Below are positions 36,734 through 48,196 of a stretch of 64,000 nucleotides of DNA, piece after piece. The stretch covers positions 23,748,501-23,812,500 of the forward strand of contig OY987268.1 in the NCBI GenBank assembly GCA_963920665.1, written 5' to 3'. The notes beneath the pieces were generated by a model. That model made no database searches. It saw only the letters and a list, made by a program, of their open reading frames with translations, and was not told the origin of the DNA. The first letter of the stretch is position 1. Every line of letters starts with the position of its first letter. A program made the position numbers and the translations under genes. This DNA is from Straminergon stramineum (Eukaryota; Streptophyta; Bryopsida; Hypnales; Calliergonaceae).

Positions 36734-39192
36734 TTAATCTTCCATCCACTTCACCAGCTTATGTTTGAAATTTGGCTCAGGGAATGGCAAGGCAACACTT
36801 TCGCATTGCACCTTCTCCCTGTACTTCCTCTCTTGATCCACAATGCCTGCAAACGACATGCATATGCTGAGTATTTAGTCTCTCGTTTTTTCATCAAGAG
36901 TGCCATAATTTAAGTCTTGCCTAGGGTAACCCGTCAGTTTCACAACGATAACGCGATTACAAAAAAAATGGATCAAAGCCAGGCATTTTCTTAAAACCAT
37001 TACAAGCAAAACATCGGAATGCAATGACCTTCAAATTCAACACGCTTTTGTTCTCTTGATTTGATCTCTTGTGCTTGCTTATTTCTGAGCTGGTCCTCCA
37101 GCACATTCAGCAGACCTTGTTTTGACTGCAAATCACAGTTACATTGTTAGAGTTGGGCACCAGAAATTGAAATACTTTCATCCTGGAGCCATTAATTGCC
37201 AATATAGTTCTGGTGGTTATAGATCTACCCTTCTTTGCTCTGCCAATTGTCTATCTTTCTCAGCTGCAGCCATTTTAGCCATTCTCTCATTGTTCTCCAA
37301 ATCGAGTCTCTTCTGTGCTTCAATCTCATATCTTATCTTATCTATATTCAAGTTCGAGTGCACATCGCTGTGTTAGAATCGCTTCGTGTGAAAATCATTC
37401 TTCGTGCAGACAAGTCAGTTAAAAATGCGCAATGACCTGCTGGACAATACGTGAATGAAATGATAGTGGAAACGGATAAGTGGATGTACAAGAAGCTTTT
37501 GGAAGATGCTCAGTTCCTAAGCACCTGCGAAGCAAACTCAAGGGCTGAATTTCGGATGCGAGCAGTTTAAATATGATTCAACACATGTGGTTCACCAATG
37601 GTCAAGCAATTGATAGAGCAGTCATGAGTATATTAGGATCTCTAAATAACATACCTTTCTCTCGAAGTTGGCTCTGCCTCTCCTCATGCACACGTGCCCA
37701 GAGACGCTGACGTTGGTCTTCCTCTCGCTTCCACCCAGCCTCTCGCTTTGCCCATTCGGCATCCTCCTCGGCTTTGAACTGAGCATTTTTAACTGACTCG
37801 TCAGCACTGAGCCTGCCCATCAGAGCTTTCAGATGGTTGGCGTACTGCATAGCTTCTCTTCTTTGAGCGTCTTTTAGTTCCTTCTCTTGCAAAATTTCGT
37901 GAGCCTCCCTGGCAGCTGTCATGGCCATGCATTCGGCCTCAAATTTCTTGTCCGCATCTTGTTCCCTGTTCTTCGTACACCTCAGACCCTTATTAGATTC
38001 AGATATCGACTTAGCTTTCGCATCCTGCATTGCCAATGGTTAACAAGGCATTAGTCCGGTGAGACAACAAAAATTATTGCAATCAAACCTGACTTCGTCT
38101 TAACATGCGTATCAGTAGAATTATTGGTAGGTGTGGAGTTTCGACGACGCTTTGGAATTGCGCCAACTTTTAGTATAGCTCCCGCATGAGGCACGGCTAC
38201 TTTTCACTTCAGGTCAGCACGATCTCACTCAAGACAAACATTTACGAAAAGAATTGCGTGCCATGAACCGTGTTCTTCAATTAGCCAAGTGGAAATGTGT
38301 CTAAATAGTCGAGGCTTAGCAGCTTGGCCGACTTGTGAAGTCATGTGACAGTGACGAAATATTACACCATTAACGCAACGAGATTGATTATCGATAATAC
38401 CAGGTAGCATTTCCTATCTATTTGTTGTTGCTTGAGGGCCTCATCTTCCTCCGCCCACCTCTTGTTCATGGCTGCCATCTCTGCCTTGATAGCCGCTTGC
38501 TCCTCAGACCTGAGTTGGCCAACCAATGCGATTTGCTCGTGCAAAATGTCAATGGCCTCCAGCCTCTTGGCCGCCTTCGTCGCAACCTCAGCCAAGAGCG
38601 CTTGCTCTTTAATCTTCCACTCCCTCTCCATGATTTCCTCCAACTTTCTGGTTTCCTCTTCCTCCAAGATCTTACGCGCAACCGCCTCCTCCAGCTGCCG
38701 CTTCCGGCCCTCAACGGCGCGGAGCACTGCCATCTTCGAGTCCTGAACACGAACGTCGTCCGCGTTGTCACGCCACGCTTTGTCCAACATCTCCTGCACG
38801 TACTGGTCCTTCTGACATGCCTCAGCATTCTGCTTCTGCTTCAGCGCTCGCGAGCGAGCCTCTAGCCACGCTCGCCGTTCGGCAAGTGTCATTGAGTTTG
38901 TCTTTAACTCGTCATTCAATAGCTGCTCTTCTCCTTCCAAAAGGATCGACAACTTCGCCCTCCGAATTTCAAGATTTTGCTCCCTGCATTGGCGAATGGC
39001 TTCCTCCCTTGCCTCAATCTCACGCATCTCCCTCTTCTTGATATGCTGTTCTGCAAACTCCGCAGCCCGCATTTGCTGGTCATAATCTCTGACGGCTTTC
39101 ACATTGTCCGCGAGCTTGTTCTCATAAATTCGCATCTTGTAGATGCGATCTTCGTTTGACGGCATCCGCAGAGGTCGTGAATACTTAGCCAT
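36734..39192 (-). CDS. CFAP53: Cilia- and flagella-associated protein 53 (CFAP53/CCDC11), 5 exons, 494 aa
   Basis: CFAP53 belongs to the trichohyalin-plectin-homology (TPH) coiled-coil family and lies inside doublet microtubules of motile axonemes; in a plant it would act in sperm flagella. Exons in transcript order: 38401-39192, 37655-38024, 37229-37341, 37029-37125, 36734-36846; GT-AG junctions, phases consistent, 1485 bp in total (human protein ~514 aa). Almost the whole chain is charged coiled coil. Blocks that align with animal CFAP53: RRAKLSILLEGEEQLLNDEL, RSRALKQKQN, EILQEKELKDAQRREAM, RVHEERQSQLREK, EAQKRLDLENNERMAKM, and the C-terminal PEPNFKHKLVKWMED. The start at 39192 is the first ATG of the long first-exon frame. 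The exon 3 acceptor (AATATAG before 37341) is the weakest junction. The gene looks intact. MNS1 and other TPH proteins are alternatives, but the order of blocks fits CFAP53 best. Confidence 0.82.
37408..37806. repeat. Inverted ~27-bp copy of CFAP53 coding sequence in intron 2
   Basis: Plus-strand bases 37408-37434 read as ADKSVKNAQ. The minus-strand exon 2 at 37780-37806 encodes ADESVKNAQ. The two stretches are inverted copies with only about three differences, one in intron 2 and one in exon 2, about 350 bp apart. Confidence 0.75.
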
Positions 39193-40144
39193 GACGACAG
39201 TAAAGTCTTTAATCCCTCACTACGCCCTCCTCCAAAAATCCAACAATCGTCTTTATGATCTGCTTCTCCTCATCGTCCTCCTACTTGCACATTCACAGCG
39301 CATCAACTCAGCCTATCTACATCTGTTATGGCCATTTTATTCTCATCACCAAACTCCCCCGGAGAATTCCCCTTCCTCCATTCCGTTTGCACAATCCTCC
39401 TCGTACTCACAGCGCATATTAAAGAAACACGCTACTTTGCTAAAATGTCAATTTCCATCACGCTCCTCAACTCATACGCACAGTATCTGCCTCAATATTC
39501 CGTCTTCTTCGAAACGATTAACTCTGCGTACGCCATTTTCAAGATCCTCCAACTCCTTAATCAGTGCTCTTGCAAGAGCGCGATACATTTCTGACGCTCT
39601 CATTCCTCTCAAGCCCTCACTCTGACAGCATCCTCAATGGAACCGAATACATCTCATCATGATACCAGCGCCACATAATTATTGACAACAAATGATTCTC
39701 TCTTGAACACAACCGGCACACAAAAATCTGAAATCTTGAATCATCTCGCACACCCGCACCTCGTCTCAGATCACGACATCTCAGAGTCCCTTATGTCATG
39801 TTTCCATACGCCATACGCCGTAAATCCTTCCCTTGCAGAATGACGCAGCCATCGCATCGCTCGAACTCCCAGGATCACAAGAAGCGCGCTCTCCATTGCC
39901 CTAGGCAGGACGCCGCTTTCATCGCCAAGAAAGGAAGGGCGGGTAGGGCCAGTGTACTATCGAAGAGTCTCGGGTGAAGGTCCAAGGAAAGAATTGAAAG
40001 TTGGCGGCAGGCGTCCTGGTGGCGGGGAGATGTTGTCAGTTGGAAGCGGCGAAGGGATACTTGTAACTGCTCTGCGCAGGCCAGCTGAACCAGCTGGTGA
40101 GCTCTGCGAAGTTGCGACTATACCTTAGTTATATGGAGTGAGAG
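39193..40144. other. CFAP53 promoter and leader region; no other gene supported
   Basis: The sequence 39193-39900 is C-rich on the plus strand and contains overlapping open frames in more than one phase (39143-39625, 39328-39594), which is typical of a biased leader rather than a gene. A GC-rich block follows (39900-40140). No ORF has splice or family support. Confidence 0.4.
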
Positions 40145-41070
40145 CATCTGCAATGCTTCCGGGAACAGGCCCAGTATCGGCACTGTAGAGCGTGCTTTGT
40201 CATTTCTAATTAAGAACTGGCTCCAATGTAAACGTTAAGTTAAGGGGCCCTCCACTTCCACAACCTCAGTATGTAACCACTCGAGATCGGCAAATTTGCA
40301 AAATGTGAAGGGCCTGCAAGTTGGTTCAGTCTAGGAATAATCATTGTTGCCATACTTTTTCAAGCATTGGTAAGTGTGTCAATCAATGCAACCTCCCATT
40401 GTTAGCAAGAAAAGTCTTTTTTAATATAGAATTTTGTCCTTTCTTTCTTTTTAAATGTGACAAGTCCATTTGATGTTTAGATTGCCAGCTTTGCATTGGA
40501 TCAATTTGTTCTCAAAAATCCCCAACACTATACAAGCCTTATGGAATGCCCTGCAATCTAGCAATACATGGATTGTTTATCGAGACAACATTGCAAATGC
40601 TCTAAAAGCATCTCAATGCTCCCTCCAACAAGCACAGTATCTACACTATGTAGAGTGTCGAGTAATTTCTAATTAAAATTGCACTCCAATGCAACTATTA
40701 TTGGGGCCTCCAATTCCAAGGCCTTGGTATGCGACCACCTTGGACCGGCTAATTTGCAAAATGTAAAAGGACCACAAGTTTGCCCTTGTAGGAATAGTCA
40801 ATATTGAAAATATTTTTTTAATGTAGATTCTTTTATTTATTTCTTTTTATAATACGAAAAAGTTCATTTGATATTTGGATTGCCCGCTTTGCATTGGCTT
40901 GATCTTTCCAAAGAAAAAACTAACATTGTGTAGGCCTTGGTGGAATGACCCACCATTTGCCGATATAGGGCTTGTATGCCAAGTACCCATTGCAAAGGAC
41001 CTAACATTTAGAGAGAGAGAGAGAGAGCGAGGGAGGGTCATCAATAATTTTTCAATTCCAAAAATTCACA
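40145..41070. repeat. Diverged tandem duplication, unit ~400-460 bp
   Basis: Unit 1 (40145 to about 40610) and unit 2 (40608 to about 41070) share in order: GCATCTGCAATG / GCATCTCAATG, ATTTCTAATTAA, AATTTGCAAAATGT, GGAATA, TCCATTTGAT or TTCATTTGAT, and CTTTGCATTGG (about 40484 and 40886). Spacing varies from 400 to 463 bp owing to indels. A GA-rich microsatellite lies near 41010-41035. No coding function is evident. Confidence 0.7.
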
Positions 41071-42389
41071 ACTAAAGTGCATTGTGCATAAATGAATTGT
41101 GTTTAGTCATTGGCATCCTTTTTGTACTCTACCTTAGTTGATATAGGGTGGTGAAGACTAGCTAGGATCTTTGTAATGTTGGAGGTTTGTAGTGCGCCTA
41201 GACTTTAAAAGCACTCTTTAACATAGAGGTATATATCCATTCCTTCAATGTTCCAATTGCATTTGTCAATGTACAAATAGAGAGCAAATGAGGGGATGGA
41301 CACTTTTAGAGCCTTTTGTAATTCCAACTTCAAAATTCACACATAATTCCACAAAGGTCCAAAAAATATGAAACAACTTGGATTAGATGTCAATTCTATT
41401 TATCATTTAAGAAAAACATATTTGAAAAATATTCAAGAAGTCCAATTTTCCAAAATTCCAAATTAGGTGGTAAATGGTTACATTATAAACCTTCTATTAT
41501 ATAGGATGAAGACTATGTTTCCAAGGCATGTAGCAATAATCTACATTTGATACAAAGACCTCTAACGAAAGTTGATTGATTTTAAAAAGTTTAAGATTGA
41601 ATTAACAATTCTTGCCTACTAATATGTTTTTTTTACTCATAGGATTTAACACAAAGAAAATGAATGAAAGATGCTTTCTCTTGGACTAAAACACTACATT
41701 AAAAAACATAAATTCTACCTTAAGTATTGAGTTTGATTGCATCATTATAATAGATAGTGGATGCAACAAATTGTATCCTATATTATATTTCCAATGGGCT
41801 ACTAATATAATTAATTATTTGTAAGTTGAAGTTCTCTTCAAACTAATATAGTTTGGAATTTTTTTTGAAACTTGGAGTTTATTCCAAGAAAACCAAGAAC
41901 AAACAATGGAAAGCCAAGGGCAACACCTTATAGACAATTAACATCTCAAACAACCAAGAAACCAAATAAATGTAATTTATAGGAATTAACCCACATGTGG
42001 ACCATCATGTATCACCTAGATCTAAAAAACAGAGTTCCGAGCTAGGCCTTCTCGAACTTGATGATGAACTTATATGACTTAGCCAAGAACTTGTCATAGA
42101 GGTGAGTCATCCAATGCCATGTTGTGTGCCCATAATCATTAGATGAAATCTAGCCATTTAGAAGACTGTGAGTTCCTTGCAATGGGGAACTCGGTGAACT
42201 GCGCCACTTCAGCACGTTGATGTAGTCGGGAGGCGGCCACGTCAAATTTTTATTTTTATTTTATTTTTTTGAAAAAAAATTTTTTTGCTCGACTTCTTTT
42301 GCAATTTTAGGGCGCAAAAAAAATTTAAAAAATTAAAATTATTTATATATATATATTTTTTTTGGTCTTTATGACGGCTGACAGCAGTC
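41071..42389. other. AT-rich intergenic DNA; no gene seen
   Basis: Non-coding, with an A/T tract and a (TA) run at about 42335-42360. Just after it, GGCTGAC AGCA GTCAGCC forms a small palindrome at about 42378-42395. Nothing else stands out. Confidence 0.45.
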
Positions 42390-43330
42390 AGCCATTCCCT
42401 CACTGCTGCGGGAACAACGTGGGGGACAGGCTTGAAACGGCCCTCCCAAGCTCCCGAAAAACATCTAATGCGATTGTCACTTCTTAGATCACTTGATCAA
42501 GTCTAGTTTGAAACCAAACATATTGGTTGAAAACCCATGTGTTTCGCCCTAACCAATAGAGCCAAAACACTGAGCCACATAAAAGGAACCAAGTTGTTGT
42601 CCCTATACAAAGCTTTCAGGGAAGTGGAGAGCCCAAACGGCATTGCTACCAAGTCTAGTTGGGCCAGTTGCCATTTCTTCCTAGGGATTTCCTATGAAAG
42701 ATAGAGAATGGAGAGAGCAAATTTCCATTGTTATTTTCTTGAAGTGCACTCTACGAACTTGTGTAGGATGGTCTCCTCCAAGCCTTAGTCATAACTTGTG
42801 CAAGAATTGTCAATACTTGGAAAAAGTTCAACCCCCCAATTGTTGACTTGTTGCCACAATCTCATGAATGACCAACCATAGGTACCCTACTTTCTTTTGT
42901 GATTGAGTTCTTTGCCAAACATCTAACCATGGTGGTTGGTAGTTGGAAGGGAGCATCCCATGCCACTTCTTCAGAATAGATCACCATAGATGAGGTTGCA
43001 ATTGGGGCTTGATGAGGGCTCTACCTTTCTTAGTTGTGTTTTCGTGTAGTACGTCTCCGTTGTCCCACCTCCATCTCCCTAGGTCAAACTACAATTTTTT
43101 CACAACACCTCCATACAAATGAAAGGCTTGTACTATCAACCTAGAGTTCCTTATTACCATCACCACGCACACCTGTTGTAGTAATCCCCTACTAATTTCT
43201 TCTATTGGTTGACCCATCTGCAGCCTTGGACATAGTAATATGGATTGATGGTTGTCGAACCTTGAAGATGAGTTGGGCTACAGTTTGGTAAAAGTCCTTG
43301 ATATAGCCAGATAATCATGGTTGGAACAGT
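42390..43330 (-). pseudogene. Decayed retroelement-type ORF with zf-RVT-like C-terminal region
   Basis: Conceptual translation of the minus strand, with several stops and frame disruptions, shows in order: DNHQSILLCPRLQMGQPIEE, FDLGRWRWDNGD, TTKKGRALIKPQ, PWLDVWQRTQSQKKVGYLWL then VIHEIVAT, and a W-rich tail. These resemble the C-terminal part (WRWDNG, TTKKGRAL, FLW..HKAVA) of LINE-like retroelement proteins common in non-seed plant genomes. This match is from memory only. No reverse transcriptase core was recognised; the copy is dead. Confidence 0.45.
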
Positions 43331-43977
43331 CTAGATTTTTGAACAATTAATGAAAGGAGGGAATCCTTGATGTTAGGGAACAATAGGAAGTCTTTAAGTT
43401 TAGTGACATGTTTTGTCAATGTTAACATATGCCTCCAGTCAAGCAATATTGCTACAATGATCTATTGGTACTTCAAGTGTTTTGTTGGTTGGAGGTCAAA
43501 TTCCATTGTCACTTCTTCCCAACTTCTAAAGGTCTCAGATAATATAGGTTGGAATTTTGAAACATATAGATTTGAAGTGCAAGGGTGAACACAAAAAAAT
43601 AGAATCAATTTTTCATAACTAAATAAAGGATTTGGATAAAGTCCCTCCATCTTATTCTCTCCATCATTTCATGCACTTCTCTATAATCCTATATTTTTTT
43701 TCCTCATAGGATGGCCTTCCCTTTAGTTCAAGAATGTTATGCATGCTCCAATATAAAATAGTCTTACAATATGACCTTTATAGAACCATAGTTTTTTCAT
43801 TTTTTTACTTTGCAATCAAGTGTCTCTAGCAATTTGGTTGACACCACCAATTTTGATGAATTTCTACAACATTTTTGTTACTTGTATTTGGATAGCAAAA
43901 ATACAAACTATGGCAATTTTCAACAAAATTTCATCAAAATTGTTCTAGAAGCTAGCTAAAAAATCTCATTTCTTTTT
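43331..43977. other. AT-rich intergenic DNA; no gene seen
   Basis: Short open frames on both strands only. I found no repeats or motifs of note. Confidence 0.4.
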
Positions 43978-44215
43978 TTAACCCTTGAGTGAATGACTTA
44001 AAGATAATAAGTGTACTTTTGAAAATTTATAATTGATAACTAAAACTCTTTTAACATATCTATATCATTGGTTCATTTAGAACATTCTCTCTTCTTTCCT
44101 TTAATATATGATATGGGTTTTCCTTAAGCTTCTTCAATGATTGTTGATTGAATGAAGTTTAGCTTTTACAACACTCATCATTCACCCAATGAGTAGTTGA
44201 GTACTTGGGGGTTAA
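43978..44215. mobile_element. Candidate TTAA-flanked MITE (~238 bp), weak
   Basis: Starts TTAACCCTTGAGTGAATG and ends GTACTTGGGGGTTAA. Both TTAA are present and the first seven terminal bases match as inverted repeats, but the arms diverge after that. The length is close to family 1, but the interior lacks the family 1 markers. It may be a different family or a chance pair. Confidence 0.35.
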
Positions 44216-45799
44216 ATTTTCCAAAGGCTTGATTATTGTTGGACCAAAATGTTGGTTGAGATCTAGCTTTTTCTACCCTTGTGACAATATAGATTTATCA
44301 TACCAACCCTTTAGAGTCCTTGGAATGTAGATTATGTAGATTTTGATATTTTTTGGCATAATAAATTATTGCATAAATAGGATCTAGACATCAAATCATC
44401 ATTTTCCTAAGTTTTCATTTTCTTCCCATCTTTACATGAACTCATTCACAACCATGTAAAATATTCATGGAGTACCAAGTGACCACTCTAGTCACATGAT
44501 TGAATTTTAGACAAAATTTCTTTTCAAACACTTGGTTGCACTTCATATATTGCATGTACCTCCAACAATAAGCTCTTGAAAACATTCATAATGCACATAG
44601 TGGATGCTAGCTTTTGAAAGGGATTAAAGTGTGTTGTAGAATGAGCTTACAAGCCATTATAATTTTACCATTGGTACTCATATTAAAGAGTCATCAGAAA
44701 CATCATTGGTGAGGACATTCCTCCTTACTAAAAAGTTATAATTGCTTGTAAGTCATTTTAGTAACACTTTTGACTAAGATAGGAGGTCCTTAAAGTGCCC
44801 ATTTAAAAGTTGGTAATTAATTTGGGGAGGTTAGAATTCTTGAAATATTTTTCAGTAAAATTTCCATTGAATGAAAAATGGAATTGGCATCTAACCCAAG
44901 TCGTGTCATATTGTTTGGAGCTTTTTTAAATTAGTTATGAATTTTTGAAGTTGAAACGCAGTGGCCACTAGAAGAGAGTCCACGTCCTGAAATGAAGGCT
45001 GGTTGTACATTGCTGATGCAATGAGAAAGCAAAATGTACCTCTGCGTTAGAGGACGCTTTTAGAGCCCCAGCACTTTATGGATAGGTCAAATGCTGGCGT
45101 GCACTTGGCCATCCAATCCCCAAACACAATCGCATGAGTGTGCAAGTCCCCGTTGCAGAAATTCTTCGAGCAAAGCACTGCCATTCCTCTGCGCCGCTTC
45201 ATCCCCATTCAATTGCAGCATTCACTTGTTGCTTGTAGGAGTACAGCTTTGGTTTCATCGCAATTTCTTCTTGCCTGTGGTCTAACGTTGCGAACATCGC
45301 TCGCAGTTCAAAGTTCGCTGAAAAGTTTTGGGAAGAAAGCTTGATCTGCATCAATTGTGGCATCCCCTTGTTCTTGTTGGAGCACAGCTTTGATTTCATC
45401 GAAATCTGTACTTGCCTGGAGTACGTGCTCTTTCAAACGGAAGTTCGAAGTACCCAGAAAAGTTTTGAGACGAAATCTGGCGGAGTACTCTTTCACCTCC
45501 TCTTGCAGACTAGGATTTGAGTTTCGCATTGCGGAGCTTCGGGAGTATTGCAATATTGATGCTTGAAGCTGGGTTCAATTCTGTTGTGTCCACTGTTACG
45601 TGCATTGGAGCATTCGTTCCAGAAATATCAACTTATGCTGTGGAGGTGCTGGAGCGGTGATTCTAGGGTCAAAGTTTTGACGGGGATTTTGAGCTTTGGT
45701 TTTGAAATTATTCTGAGCTTGTCCTCGAAAATCGTAGCTGTCGTTCACTCTTGAGGAGCGTGACGGGGTTGCATTTGTGAAAGAATTGAGGCGAGGAGT
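44216..45799. other. Intergenic DNA and 5' leader of the DUF7733-like gene
   Basis: 44216-44950 is AT-rich without features. 44950-45799 is much less AT-rich and leads directly to the start at 45800, so most is probably promoter and 5' UTR. Several overlapping open frames exist here on both strands, and they contradict each other. The motif TTGCATTGGAGC-like direct repeats are weak; I call no further gene. Confidence 0.4.
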
Positions 45800-46693
45800 A
45801 TGGCTGATCAGGTGGCACAATCCAGCGAGTCAGGTCCACAAATGAAGGAGAATGTGAGGCCTTGCAGTTCTTTGGTATCTCAAATTTGAATTTCATTTCG
45901 CTGATTAGGAGATTTCTGTTCTTTTGGTATTAGAATTTTAGGGTTAAGAATTTCAGTTGTGGATTAGGAAGTGGGCGTGGTTTGCACCCTTGCGGAATCT
46001 TTTGTCGAGATTCCATTCAAATCCGCAGAACTGAAAATGTATTGTGTCTAATCACAGGTGGAGAAACCTCGTCGCCCGAGTTTCATAATGCGGTTCATCA
46101 TCTTCGTCTTGACTCTCGTGCTCATGGCGAGCGGGATGGTTCCTCTCCGGGACATGCTCTTCGCCGGTTTCGCTTCAGCGTACTTCGTTTTGTTTGGTAA
46201 GTACGTGTATCCATGTCCAACCAAGACACAACCGCCAAGTCTGTTCCCAAATAATCGCTTGCTGAGGCGTTACGTCGCGTTCGCGGGCTTGATAGCTATT
46301 CCCACGGCGATGGCGTACATCCTCGGGTCCTTCATCAAGGGCGATCAAGTAGCCATGAACGCGGCCGCACCGCACTTGTTCCTCATCGCCTGTCAAGTCT
46401 TGTCCGAAATCACGGTGGTAAGCCTGTCGACGCCGGTGTCGCTGCCCGTTCGGATGATGGTGCCGATATTCTACAACACGCGAAGGCTGTTCACCATCGC
46501 AACGTGGCTGGAGACTGAGTTTACAAGAACAACAGACGACAGAGGATGGCTATTTTTTGGGCGCGGGCTTGCAATTGCCAATATGGCCATCTGGGCGTTC
46601 AATTTGTTCTGCTTCTTGCTCCCCGTGTACCTCCCGCTTACCATGAAGAAGCATGGCGAAATCGAGAGGAGCTCCAAGGAACATCAAGCTTGA
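45800..46693 (+). CDS. Multi-pass membrane protein, plant DUF7733-like, 2 exons, 229 aa
   Basis: Exon 1 is 45800-45853 (MADQVAQSSESG..KEN), exon 2 is 46058-46693 (VEKPRRPSFIMRF.. to KEHQA). The 204-bp intron begins GTGAGG and ends ACAG, and the phase is 0. The protein has about four hydrophobic segments: near residues 28-60 (FIIFVLTLVLMASG and FASAYFVLF), 90-110 (YVAFAGLIAIPTAMAYILG), 120-142 (PHLFLIACQVLSEITVVS) and 190-212 (AIANMAIWAFNLFCFLLPVY), ending in a charged lysine-rich tail. The HLFLIACQV, SLPVRMMVPIFYNTRRLF and WLETE blocks recall a plant-specific membrane family of unknown function (DUF7733); that assignment is from memory. Start context AGTATGG is good. The last 80 bp of coding sequence are duplicated downstream. 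Confidence 0.75.
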
Positions 46694-47110
46694 GCCTCCA
46701 GAGCTGTCTTTTCGCTTCTGCGAATAGTTGGTTTGAGAATTGGAGCTTCACTATTCAGTCAAAGCTGAGTTTCTGTGACTCTAATACTTATGTACATAAT
46801 ACTTTTTTGCGGCTTTAGTTACAAAAGTGTACCGAATCTTGCAGATGATCTCCGCTACAACTTGCTCCCCGTGTACCTCCCGCTATGCATGAAGAAGCAT
46901 AGCGAATTCGAGAGGCTTTTCAAGGAACAGCAAGCTCGAGCTTCCGGAGCTGTCTTGTTGTTTCTGCGCATAACTGGATTGAGAATTTGAGCTTCACTAT
47001 TCACTGAATGCTGAGTTTCTGTGACTCTAATATTCATGTACATAATGCTTTTTTTTGCGGGTTTCAGTGACAAAGGTGTCCCCAATGTTGCAGATGGTCA
47101 CCAACTACAA
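46615..47110. repeat. Tandem duplication (~246 bp) of the 3' end of the DUF7733-like gene
   Basis: Unit 1 (46615-46860) covers the last coding codons and 3' UTR; unit 2 (46861-47110) repeats them. Both contain CTTGCTCCCCGTGTACCTCC, AAGAAGCAT, GAGCTTCACTATTCA and GAGTTTCTGTGACTCTAAT. In unit 2 the stop codon position reads CGA, so the frame LLPVYLPL..FKEQQA continues for about 18 more residues (ASGAVLLFLRITGLRI). Confidence 0.9.
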
Positions 47111-47825
47111 CCGCTCCGATGGCAGCATTGACGGAACCTGGTATGAGTTAAGGAATGCTATATTTCAGCTGTAAAAGAACAAGATCCTTAGCTTGAAAAT
47201 GGCAACCTTGAAGTGGATGATGGCGAGTATCTGCTACTGTCATGCAACAACAGAATGAGTCCGGCACGTAGCTTCATATTTGTCCAATGTAGATTCAATA
47301 ATGCATTTTCCACTCAACCTTCTCTAATGACACTGCGTTGTGGGGACTCATAGGCTTCCAAACGTACTCATACAACTTGACAGATTCTTAAGACATCTCG
47401 ATGGAATGTGCAATTCCAGAGTGTGCTCTTAGAGAAGGTTTGGTGTCCCCATTTAAGCCTGGAACGACGCGGGGGTGCTTTTGGTTTCTGCTGTATTCGA
47501 ATCTCGGAACTTCTAAAAAAGCAAAGGCCTTCAATGACAGCCAGCTCATGCCTAAGAAGATGAAAAATTGTTTCTGTGTCCACTACAGAGATATCCTAAG
47601 TCATTCATTGGACAATTTCAGTCCTCAATTTCAGTCCTCAATGTCGTTACAGGGTTAATACACACTAACTATGCTTCCCTCTTACCTTGAAGTGGGGATA
47701 CTCTGAAAGTTTTTGCTGGCCCGTTGCAACTCTCAGCCCAGAAAAAAATCCTAGGTCCACTCCGACATTAGTTGTGATGTGGTCACACCAAGGCTACTAC
47801 ACCAGTTCCCATTAGAACCTTGAAG
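47111..47825. other. Intergenic DNA; no gene supported
   Basis: Moderate GC with open frames in both directions at 47368-47660 (71 and 85 codons) that have no recognisable motif. CAGTCCTCAATTT and CAGTCCTCAATG form a 16-bp direct repeat near 47620-47645. Confidence 0.4.
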
Positions 47826-48055
47826 TTAACCCATAAATGATTTGGTGGATTTTTTTTGTCCAATGAATTAGGGGGAATTCTTGTGAGTAGGATAGAAATG
47901 TAGCTATTCATCCTCGGAATTAGGGGTGGAAAGAAGAGATCTTCTATAGTAGTTTGACCTCCAATGGATATTTTTGGTTTTTTAAAAGTAGATGATGTCA
48001 CACAGTTCCAAAAGGCATGATTTTCACAGTCACCAATCTGGCTTTTAAGGGTTAA
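47826..48055. mobile_element. TTAA-flanked MITE, family 1 copy d (230 bp)
   Basis: Begins TTAACCCATAAATG and ends GGCTTTTAAGGGTTAA. The interior has the family 1 markers TTCATCCTCGGAATTAGG, GAGATCTTCTATAGTAG and GATGATGTCACAC, in the same orientation as 6879-7109. Both TTAA copies are intact. Confidence 0.82.
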
Positions 48056-48196
48056 ACATCTTTGGGATGGAGTAGTATTGAGGTGGGTGACCTCCCGGGA
48101 TGTTCTGGTACTACATCCATTTTCCAAAATTTTCTTTCTAAAAAATTCTTGGAAGAGATTACTACCAATCTCCTCCTACATGCCTTCTCAGGTCAG

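Noticed and set aside
38422..38865. Plus-strand ORFs of 147, 104 and 120 codons opposite CFAP53 exon 1
   Set aside because: Antisense shadows of a long GC-richer coiled-coil exon; the minus-strand frame aligns with CFAP53.
39143..39625. Plus-strand 160-codon ORF upstream of CFAP53
   Set aside because: Another plus-strand frame (39328-39594) is open across the same stretch in a different phase, and neither shows a domain or splice signals; it overlaps the CFAP53 start region.
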